Part shown: positions 1-5,495 of the stretch, piece after piece | How the letters are laid out: every line of letters begins with the position of its first letter | Position numbering within the stretch: the first letter of the stretch is position 1 | Origin: an uncultured bacterium | GTDB taxonomy: Bacteria; Bacillota; Clostridia; Lachnospirales; Lachnospiraceae | Direction: 5' to 3' | NCBI GenBank assembly: GCA_905216215.1 | Contig: CAJMSZ010000060.1 | Location: forward strand, 1-10,393 | DNA length: 10,393 nucleotides | Notes under the pieces: generated by a model | Told to the model about the DNA's origin: nothing | Databases searched by the model: none | The model's input: the letters and a program-made list of their open reading frames with translations, nothing else | Translations under genes and position numbers: made by a program

Positions 1-1
1 T

Positions 2-538
2 GACATTCAAAAACAAGTAGCCAGTAGAAGCTCGGATCCGAGCATAGCCCATTACCTGAATGCACACGGTTATATTCCTTTATGGGTATTAAATAATATA
101 TTAACACTTGGTACAATAAGCAAATTTTATAGTCTTATGCTTCCTCGAGAACGGCAAAACGTATCACGTAACTTTGGCATGATGGACAATGAATTAGAAA
201 ATGCATTACAATACATTTCCATCATCAGAAATTTTTGTGCACATGGTAATCGCTTGTATTGCTTTAGAACCAAAAAGCCTCTTTCATCAACTGCTTACCA
301 CTCGGCTTTAAACATCAGTCAAAACAGTAATGGTGAATATATGCAAGGAAAGCGTGACTTGTTTGCTGGCTTAATTGCTTTAAAACGTCTGCTGTCTCAC
401 AATGATTACAAACGTATGAGCAAGGAAATATATAGAGCAATCGGTACTTTAGAAAAGAAATTAAATGTATTAACCTTAGATGAAGTACTAAACGAAATGG
501 GATTCCCCTCAAATTGGCGAGAATTAAACAGCCTATAA
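2..538 (+). CDS. Abi_2 family (AbiD/AbiF-like) abortive infection protein, 5'-truncated by window edge
   Basis: The frame is open from base 2, so only the C-terminal 178 residues are visible. They match the second half of the Abi_2 family (AbiD/AbiF of lactococcal phage-exclusion systems). There is a PLWVLNNILTLGTISKFY segment typical of the family, then a helix ending in the HEPN-type RNFCAH motif (R-x4-H) at bases 227-244, followed by GNRLY. HEPN proteins with R-x4-H are often metal-independent RNases, so a toxin acting on RNA during phage infection is the usual idea for the family; the target here is unknown. The internal ATG at 137 is not the true start, because family homology continues upstream of it. 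The gene ends in TAA, 35 bp before a minus-strand terminator. It lies on the mobile element with the recombinase as likely defence cargo. Family assignment is firm; activity is inferred. Confidence 0.85.
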   Translation, partial: DIQKQVASRSSDPSIAHYLNAHGYIPLWVLNNILTLGTISKFYSLMLPRERQNVSRNFGMMDNELENALQYISIIRNFCAHGNRLYCFRTKKPLSSTAYHSALNISQNSNGEYMQGKRDLFAGLIALKRLLSHNDYKRMSKEIYRAIGTLEKKLNVLTLDEVLNEMGFPSNWRELNSL

Positions 539-573
539 TGCAACACTATTTATTGAAGCAACAATTTCTATAG

Positions 574-609
574 AAAAAACCGCCTCAGTGCTACCAACAC
601 TAAGACGGT
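574..609 (-). terminator. intrinsic terminator, minus strand
   Basis: A 12-bp stem (598-609 with 579-590) with a 7-nt loop is followed on the minus strand by six T. Two internal pairs are G-U in this orientation only. The plus strand has mismatches there and no T run after the stem, so it should not end the Abi transcript. It would end the proposed small RNA, or stop read-through transcription entering the element from the host operon. Confidence 0.75.
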
Positions 610-649
610 CCATATAAACTACATATCCGAAGATATACAGTCTCATTGC
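574..649 (-). ncRNA. candidate ~76-nt two-hairpin small RNA, antisense to the Abi-recombinase intergenic region
   Basis: The minus strand here could give a compact RNA. Its first hairpin pairs 632-641 with 618-627 (10 bp, extendable to 12) and is capped by a C(UUCG)G tetraloop at 628-631. Its second hairpin pairs 598-609 with 579-590 (12 bp, 7-nt loop) and runs into six U, making an intrinsic terminator. Pairs 583/605, 586/602, 621/638 and 622/637 are G-U on this strand but C-A mismatches on the plus strand, so the structure belongs to the minus strand. An extended -10 promoter lies at 656-684 with a predicted start near 649. I see no convincing reading frame in it. It may be an antisense regulator of the downstream recombinase, an RNA partner of the Abi protein, or just a terminator with a short leader. 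I do not recognise a named RNA family. Confidence 0.55.
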
Positions 650-655
650 AAAAAT

Positions 656-684
656 ATTGTATCATCTTCGGGCAGCCTATGCAA
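656..684 (-). promoter_or_regulatory. predicted sigma-A promoter for the small RNA (extended -10)
   Basis: On the minus strand, TTGCAT (679-684) is followed by a 17-bp spacer and TACAAT (656-661). The bases just before the -10 read TGA (662-664), an extended -10. The -35 matches consensus only in TTG. The predicted start is ~649, leaving a transcript that runs straight into the terminator at 574-609. The -35 falls inside the 6-nt bulge of the plus-strand hairpin at 673-706. No minus-strand protein gene nearby needs this promoter. Confidence 0.45.
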
Positions 685-714
685 GAGAACAAAAGTTCTC
701 AGGCTGTTATTTTT
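673..714 (+). terminator. terminator-like or attenuator hairpin before the recombinase
   Basis: On the plus strand, GAGAAC (685-690) pairs with GTTCTC (695-700) around an AAAA loop. The outer arms CAGCCT (673-678) and AGGCTG (701-706) extend the stem past a one-sided 6-nt bulge (679-684). TTATTTTT follows at 707-714, and a second T run at 719-726. It could end Abi transcription. Because the recombinase starts only 49 bp beyond the stem with no strong promoter visible in between, it could also act as a conditional terminator in a recombinase leader. The bulge makes it weaker than a standard terminator. Confidence 0.5.
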
Positions 715-754
715 ATACCTTTTTTTACATAATACTTACAAAGGAGCTGATACA

Positions 755-2146
755 ATGACAGAAAAAATCAAACGATGTGCCTGCTATATCCGTGTCAGTA
801 CCACCGAGCAGATGGTACATGGTAAATCTCTTGGCGCACAGAAAGATTGTCTGGAGCGCTATGCAAAAGACCACAACATGATAATTTCCGGTGTCTACGC
901 AGACGAGGGCAAAACCGCCCGTAAAGAGCTAAAGAAGCGTAAGGCTATCCATTCTCTGCTTGAGGATGTAAAAGCCGGGAAAATCGATGTCATCCTCTTC
1001 TGGAGACTTGACAGATGGTTCCGTAACCTGTCGGACTTCTATAAAGTTCAGGATATCTTAGATGAACATGGAGTGTATTGGATATCCGTATCAGAACCGG
1101 GAATCAATATGGAAACCAGAGATGGCAGACTGCAGCTTAACGTGGTCCTCTCCATCGGTCAGAATGAAGTTGACACTACCAGTGAGCGTATTAAGTTCGT
1201 GAACGAAGCCTCTATCAGGCAGAAAAAATTAATTTTTGGTGATGCAAACATGGGATATGGGTATAAGTCTGGCTTTGTTGATGGTAAGAAATGTATGATA
1301 AAGGATCCGGAGCGAGAAGAAGCTGTAAACGCATTTTATAAATATTACCTCAAACATCACAGCAAAACTGCTTCCCTCCGATATATTCAGGAGAACTATG
1401 ACGCAACCTTTTCATATGCCAATGTACGAACATTACTCTCCAGTGAATTCTACAAAGGGACTTATCGTGGTTTCCCCTACTGTCCTGCTTACCTTACGGA
1501 AAAGGAATGGAATGAGCTGCAGCGCATTTCGAAACGGAATATTGTGATTGCGCGCTCTGGACGCGTATATCTGTTTACCGGACTAATGCGTTGTCCTTTG
1601 TGCGGTCAGAAATTAGTCGGGACTGGCTGCTCCTCCATCATCAACCGCAAGACCTTGGAAAAACGCACCTACTGTTACTATCGCTGTAACAGGGCGATTA
1701 TCGACCACATATGTACATACCGGCATAGAATGAGCCAGAACCTTGTAGAGAGTTATTTACTGGAACACTTAGAAGATGAATACGAAAAATACAAAATCCG
1801 TTGTGAAAATATTAAGAAAAAACAGAAACAAAAAAAGAAAACACGTACCCCGGAAAGTCTCCGGGACGAACTGGAACGCCTCAATAACCTTTACCAAAAG
1901 GGACGTATTACCTGGGACTACTACAATGAGGAATATGACCGAATAGAAAAAGAGTTAAATGTGCTCTCGTTTGTTCCCCCAGAAGAGGAATGTGATTATT
2001 CCTTTCTGGAAGAATTATTGAAAACAGATTTTAAAGATATTTACAAAAACCTGTCTCCACAGAACCGCCAGGCATTCTGGAGGTCCATCATACGAGAAAT
2101 TTATTTGAACGAAGATAACACCATCAAAGGTGTGGATTTCTTATAG
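755..2146 (+). CDS. large serine recombinase (site-specific integrase)
   Basis: This 463-residue protein has the large serine recombinase plan and should integrate and excise the element by double-strand cuts at att sites. The N-terminal resolvase domain (about residues 6-155) has YIRVSTTEQ with nucleophile Ser15 and Arg13, and the active-site WRLDRWFRN segment with Arg84, Asp86 and Arg87. A recombinase DNA-binding domain (about 160-270) starts with the MGYGYK stretch. A zinc ribbon follows with Cys280/Cys283 (CPLC) and Cys311/Cys320. Residues ~335-415 are Lys/Glu-rich and probably form the coiled coil used for synapsis. The ATG at 755 has AAGGAG 8 nt upstream. The protein looks intact. The stop codon lies 4 bp before the inverted repeat at the element junction, which fits an integrase next to its att site. 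The element's own recombination directionality factor is not in the window. Confidence 0.93.
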   Translation: MTEKIKRCACYIRVSTTEQMVHGKSLGAQKDCLERYAKDHNMIISGVYADEGKTARKELKKRKAIHSLLEDVKAGKIDVILFWRLDRWFRNLSDFYKVQDILDEHGVYWISVSEPGINMETRDGRLQLNVVLSIGQNEVDTTSERIKFVNEASIRQKKLIFGDANMGYGYKSGFVDGKKCMIKDPEREEAVNAFYKYYLKHHSKTASLRYIQENYDATFSYANVRTLLSSEFYKGTYRGFPYCPAYLTEKEWNELQRISKRNIVIARSGRVYLFTGLMRCPLCGQKLVGTGCSSIINRKTLEKRTYCYYRCNRAIIDHICTYRHRMSQNLVESYLLEHLEDEYEKYKIRCENIKKKQKQKKKTRTPESLRDELERLNNLYQKGRITWDYYNEEYDRIEKELNVLSFVPPEEECDYSFLEELLKTDFKDIYKNLSPQNRQAFWRSIIREIYLNEDNTIKGVDFL

Positions 2147-2398
2147 TCTGCCTTGTACTGAGTAGCGTATTCCAAATCCAGTGACAAGGGTTAAATCAAT
2201 CCCTTCATCTGCAAAATACCCTTTTTCAATTGCAACATACTGGGGTGCATAAAAAATGGAATGGGCAACTTCATTTAAAGTAACGGAAGTCATATCCTTT
2301 GAAGCAACATTTCCACTGGTTGTTTCTTTCGTATCTGAACCACAGGCTGCAAGCACCATGGAAAATGTCAAAAATACGCAAATCAGAATCTTTTTCAT
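2141..2398 (-). pseudogene. ABC transporter substrate-binding lipoprotein (NMT1/THI5-like), 3' part displaced by the element
   Basis: The start is the ATG at 2398, preceded by GGAGG (2404-2408); an in-frame ATG at 2416 has no such site. Residues 1-18 form a lipoprotein signal with lipobox LAAC, lipidated Cys19 and a Ser/Thr/Lys linker. The mature part begins like NMT1/THI5-family solute-binding proteins (import of thiamine-pyrimidine precursors, sulfonates or related small molecules), with segments NEVAHSIFYAPQYVAIEKG and YFADEGIDLTLVTG. Family similarity stops around bases 2171-2177. Intact members run to roughly 300 residues or more, but here the frame ends after ~9 foreign codons, overlapping the recombinase 3' end (85 aa in all). 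The binding protein must be non-functional while the element is integrated. The rest of the gene, and probably its permease and ATPase genes, should lie beyond the far end of the element. The exact substrate cannot be told from this fragment. Confidence 0.85.
2151..2189. other. putative attachment site (attL/attR) with imperfect dyad symmetry
   Basis: CCTTGTACTG (2151-2160) and CAGTGACAAGG (2179-2189) are inverted repeats that differ by one inserted base and are separated by 18 bp. The centre is at ~2170. The right arm lies in the coding sequence of the host lipoprotein gene and the left arm in element DNA just after the recombinase stop. Host protein similarity ends at 2171-2177, so the break agrees with the centre of the repeat. 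Large serine integrases bind dyad half-sites around a 2-bp crossover in sites of about this size. The crossover dinucleotide itself cannot be fixed without the other junction. Confidence 0.6.
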
Positions 2399-2475
2399 AA
2401 TATCCTCCAAAATCATTTCTGATTTAGCATATGATGGGGATAGTGAAATGTGACTCCTCTTTTTACAGGTTTTTA

Positions 2476-3198
2476 CTATCTGATATATCCTGCTTCAAAC
2501 GCTTTCTGTTTGTTGAATGCATACACCTCTGCAAATGCAGCTTCTTTATATGGATTTACATAGAATACATTAAGTAATCCAAAGGTGCAGGCTCCTAATA
2601 ATTCCCATCCAATAAAGGACAAATCCATAACGAAAGCATCCATCTTGTGTCCATCCATCATTTGTTTACTGATTTTAAATACTTCCTGTCTATCCATTCC
2701 CGGATTTTCTGCAAGAATATATGGAATCATAAGATACTCATAGCGCTTGACAATTCCAGGGATAACAAAAAGCAAAGACCATAAACCTACAAACAAAGTC
2801 TGTAAAAACATGATTAACACAACATTTCCATAATTACCTGATTTGAAAATATCTAAAATATTGCCAATACTTGGACTAGAAGTCTGATTCAGAATAAAGA
2901 AACGCTTTCCTCCTACTTCCAGAACATTCTCCACAAACACCTCTAACAATAGGCCGACTACAGCAAAGAATAATGCCATTCCACCAACCAACATACCTAT
3001 AAGAGGAATGCTCGGTGAATAATCGAATCCAGAGGAATACACCTCATAATTCGTCTGGTTTACCGTTGCATTAACACCTGAGTTACTACTGAAAAATAAA
3101 GTAACAATTCCCATGAGCAATGCAACTGCAACAGATGCACCATAATTTCTCCGAAAGGCCTGTTTCCCTCTAAATTTAAATTCCTGCCTGTTCCACAT
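2476..3198 (-). CDS. DUF975 family integral membrane protein
   Basis: This 240-residue protein has the hallmark N-terminus of DUF975 proteins of Firmicutes (MWNRQEFKFRGKQAFRRNY) and the conserved C-terminal YKEAAFAEVY motif (217-226). Hydrophobic segments lie at about 20-38, 64-92 (possibly two), 125-150 and 187-213, so it should span the cytoplasmic membrane four to six times. The loop at 39-62 is Ser/Asn/Tyr-rich and may be outside. No enzymatic motif is visible and the function of the family is not known to me. The ATG at 3198 has AAGGAGG just upstream and lies 14 bp after the ABC-F stop codon, so it is probably transcribed with that gene. The next gene, the cut lipoprotein, starts 77 bp downstream. 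Confidence 0.85.
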   Translation of the reverse strand: MWNRQEFKFRGKQAFRRNYGASVAVALLMGIVTLFFSSNSGVNATVNQTNYEVYSSGFDYSPSIPLIGMLVGGMALFFAVVGLLLEVFVENVLEVGGKRFFILNQTSSPSIGNILDIFKSGNYGNVVLIMFLQTLFVGLWSLLFVIPGIVKRYEYLMIPYILAENPGMDRQEVFKISKQMMDGHKMDAFVMDLSFIGWELLGACTFGLLNVFYVNPYKEAAFAEVYAFNKQKAFEAGYIR

Positions 3199-3212
3199 GA
3201 ACTTATCCTCCT

Positions 3213-5033
3213 TTATGCTTTCCCTTGCTGTATTTTTTCATTCAAGTCATTCAAATACACCCATCGGTCCATTTTTTCCTCTAAAGCCTGTTCAGCCAAT
3301 TCCCTTTCTGCCATCAGTTCTTTTAACTTGACAGAATTGGTTGCATTTGCCATCATTTCTGCATCCAGCTTCTCTACCTTCGCTTCTAGTCTGGCAATAT
3401 CATCATCAATGGTTTCGAACTCTTTCTGCTCTTTATAAGAGAACTTCAACTTCACTTCCCGATTCTGTTTCCAATCATTTTTCGAAGCTGTTCTATCTGA
3501 AAGATTCTCACCTTTTTTCTTTATTATAATCTCTTCTTCTGGTTTTTCCAACTCTTTTCGGATTAAATAGTCGGAATAACCACCTTCTGACTGTCTGAGG
3601 ACACCATCTCCCTCAAATGAGAAAATCCTGCCTACGGTACGGTCAAGGAAGTAGCGGTCATGGGACACAATAATAATAATTCCGTCAAAGTGATCCAGAT
3701 AATCTTCCAGAATCGTCAGAGTCTGAATGTCTAAATCGTTTGTAGGCTCATCCAAAATCAGCACATTTGGTGCACTCATCAGTATACGCAGCAGATAAAG
3801 TCTCCGTTTTTCACCGCCCGAAAGCTTTTCGATTACCGACCACTGCATAGCTCCATCAAACAAGAACCTTTCCAGCATCTGGGAAGCTGTAATCTTGCCC
3901 TCAGAGGTAGTGATATATTCTCCCACTTCCTTCACATAATCAATGACACGCATGCTTTGATCCATATATTCATTTTCCTGTGAAAAATAACCCATACGAA
4001 TCGTCTGTCCTACCTCCACACTTCCGGTGTCCGGTGGAACAATTCCGTTGATAATTTTAAGGAGCGTACTTTTTCCACATCCATTTGGCCCGATAATACC
4101 AATCCGGTCATGCTTCAGAAAAATATAACTGTAATCTGAAATCAGCACCTTTTCTCCGTAATGTTTAGAAATATGACTCACTTCTATGGTCTTATTTCCC
4201 ATTCTTGAGGCCACAGAATCCAGCATAACCCTTCTTTCTTCCTGTACATCCTTCATTTCCTGCATGGCTTTAATACGGTCAATGTGTGCTTTCTGCTTAG
4301 TGCTTCTTGCCCTTGCACCACGATGAAGCCATTCCAGTTCTGTGCGAAGCAGGTTTTTTCGCTTCTTTTCTGTAGCAATTTCCATGTTCTGACGTTCTTC
4401 CTTCAGGCGCACGTACTCTGAATAATTCCCCGGATAATTATAGAGCTTTCCTTTGTCTACTTCAACAATCCGGCTGGCAACACGATCCAGGAAATAGCGG
4501 TCATGGGTTACCATCAGAATGGCTCCCCGGAACTGAATCAGATACTCCTCCAGCCACTCAGACATGGCATTGTCCAAATGGTTGGTCGGCTCATCCAGTA
4601 CCAGAATATCCGCAGAAGTGAGAAGTGCATTGATTAAAGCAATCCGCTTCTTCTGACCGCCTGACATATGATCTACTTTTTCTTCATAATCTGTAAATCC
4701 AAGCTGGTTCAGCATAGCCTTGGCATCTGCCTCAATGGACCACTCATTCAGTTCATTTACATTCCCCTGAATGGCCGCTTTCAGAATCGTAGTTCCTTCC
4801 TCGAAAACCGGTGTCTGTGGCAGATAACAGATTTTCACATGGTTTCCCATGCTGATTTTCCCATCATCGTAAGGCTCCAGTCCTGCCACAATTTTCAACA
4901 AGGTGGATTTTCCCATTCCATTGACACCGATTACACCGATTTTTTCATTTTCATTAATGCCAAACGCAACATCGTCTAACAGCACACGGTCTGTATAAGA
5001 CTTTGTCACATGTTCCATGGTCAGTAAATTCAT
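3213..5033 (-). CDS. ABC-F family ATPase, Uup-like
   Basis: This 606-residue soluble protein has two ABC ATPase domains and no membrane segments, the ABC-F plan. Such proteins act on the ribosome or, for Uup, also affect precise excision of transposons. Domain 1 has Walker A GVNGMGKST (36-44), signature MSGGQ (123-127) and Walker B LVLDEPTNHLD (144-154). Domain 2 has GPNGCGKST (315-323), LSGGE (404-408) and LILDEPTNDLD (425-435). Both have the catalytic Glu after the Walker B Asp and an H-loop SHDRYF/THDRYF. The charged inter-domain linker contains the RGARARSTKQKAHIDR segment. The C-terminal ~70 residues form a coiled coil like that of Uup. I chose the ATG at 5033 because family homology begins there; an in-frame ATG at 5087 would overlap the upstream gene. 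It starts 14 bp after the ACT gene. No sign that it is an antibiotic-resistance ABC-F rather than a housekeeping one. Confidence 0.88.
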   Translation of the reverse strand: MNLLTMEHVTKSYTDRVLLDDVAFGINENEKIGVIGVNGMGKSTLLKIVAGLEPYDDGKISMGNHVKICYLPQTPVFEEGTTILKAAIQGNVNELNEWSIEADAKAMLNQLGFTDYEEKVDHMSGGQKKRIALINALLTSADILVLDEPTNHLDNAMSEWLEEYLIQFRGAILMVTHDRYFLDRVASRIVEVDKGKLYNYPGNYSEYVRLKEERQNMEIATEKKRKNLLRTELEWLHRGARARSTKQKAHIDRIKAMQEMKDVQEERRVMLDSVASRMGNKTIEVSHISKHYGEKVLISDYSYIFLKHDRIGIIGPNGCGKSTLLKIINGIVPPDTGSVEVGQTIRMGYFSQENEYMDQSMRVIDYVKEVGEYITTSEGKITASQMLERFLFDGAMQWSVIEKLSGGEKRRLYLLRILMSAPNVLILDEPTNDLDIQTLTILEDYLDHFDGIIIIVSHDRYFLDRTVGRIFSFEGDGVLRQSEGGYSDYLIRKELEKPEEEIIIKKKGENLSDRTASKNDWKQNREVKLKFSYKEQKEFETIDDDIARLEAKVEKLDAEMMANATNSVKLKELMAERELAEQALEEKMDRWVYLNDLNEKIQQGKA

Positions 5034-5047
5034 TGTTTCTTTATCCT

Positions 5048-5482
5048 TTATACCTGATTTGCGTGGTAAGCCTCTGCCTCCGTCCACACATCAAATCCAC
5101 TGCCTTTTAAAATGTCAATGACACGCAGTGGGTCATCGCATCGGATGACTGCAGATGCATCTACACCATTGGCAAATGCATACATATATTCTACGTTAAT
5201 TTCACCGTCTACAATCTGGTGCATTGCTTTTGCAAGAGAACCTGTTGCATGAGGAACACGAAGGGCAACCACATCTGTCAGCATCGCTGTAATTCCTGCT
5301 TCTTTCAGAACTGCCCGTCCCTTCTGCGGATTACTTACAATCATACGCATCATACCATAATCCGCGGTATCTGCCATGCTGAGTGCTACAATATTTACAT
5401 CATTGGCACCTAAGATTTGCAGAACTTCGTCCAGCCTTCCTGCTCTGTTTTCCAAAAATACCGATAACTGTTTGATTGTCAT
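5048..5482 (-). CDS. tandem ACT-domain protein associated with PaaK
   Basis: A 144-residue protein made of two ACT-like repeats: about residues 1-68, beginning TIKQLSVFLENRAGRLDEV, and 70-140, beginning VVALRVPHATGSLAKA. ACT domains bind small ligands, usually amino acids, and regulate a partner enzyme. Proteins of this type (COG4747-like) sit next to phenylacetate-CoA ligase and indolepyruvate oxidoreductase genes in many anaerobes, as here. A role in sensing an aromatic amino acid or aryl acid and tuning PaaK/Ior is reasonable but inferred. The ATG at 5482 has AAGGAGG starting on the paaK stop codon, 13 bp after that gene ends, so the two are surely co-transcribed. There is no catalytic motif. 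Confidence 0.85.
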   Translation of the reverse strand: MTIKQLSVFLENRAGRLDEVLQILGANDVNIVALSMADTADYGMMRMIVSNPQKGRAVLKEAGITAMLTDVVALRVPHATGSLAKAMHQIVDGEINVEYMYAFANGVDASAVIRCDDPLRVIDILKGSGFDVWTEAEAYHANQV

Positions 5483-5495
5483 AATCTAATCCTCC

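Larger units (their letters stand above)
1..2170. mobile_element. one end of an integrative element carrying Abi_2 and a large serine recombinase
   Basis: The left part of the window holds an abortive-infection gene and a large serine recombinase, both on the plus strand. It ends where a host substrate-binding-protein gene on the minus strand is abruptly cut. The recombinase stop codon is 4 bp from an imperfect inverted repeat spanning the break, as is usual for elements that encode their own serine integrase at one end. The Abi gene and intergenic DNA look visibly more AT-rich than the chromosomal genes to the right. The other end lies to the left of the window, so the size and type (conjugative element, prophage or small island) cannot be judged. 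The right limit of ~2170 is inferred from the end of host homology and the centre of the repeat, within about 10 bp. Confidence 0.8.

Noticed and set aside
137..538. Abi gene starting at the ATG at 137
   Set aside because: The frame is open back to base 2, and Abi_2-type sequence (PLWVLNNILTLGTISKFY) lies upstream of that ATG.
1810..1846. A-rich stretch in the recombinase (Lys-rich coding) as a possible slippery frameshift site
   Set aside because: The frame stays open on both sides, the Lys-rich coiled coil is expected in this position, and no short alternative product or stimulatory structure is evident.
2410..2425. 6-bp hairpin with GAAA loop on the minus strand just before the lipoprotein ribosome site, as a riboswitch or thermosensor
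   Set aside because: It is A-T rich, does not cover the GGAGG itself, and the 77-bp leader is too short for a TPP riboswitch.
2439..2480. Inverted repeat GATAGT/ACTATC between the DUF975 gene and the lipoprotein gene as a terminator
   Set aside because: Arms are only 6 bp, 30 bp apart, and no T run follows on the minus strand.
4668..4979. 103-codon plus-strand open frame opposite the first ATPase domain of the ABC-F gene
   Set aside because: Antisense to conserved Walker/signature regions with no domain of its own; a shadow frame.
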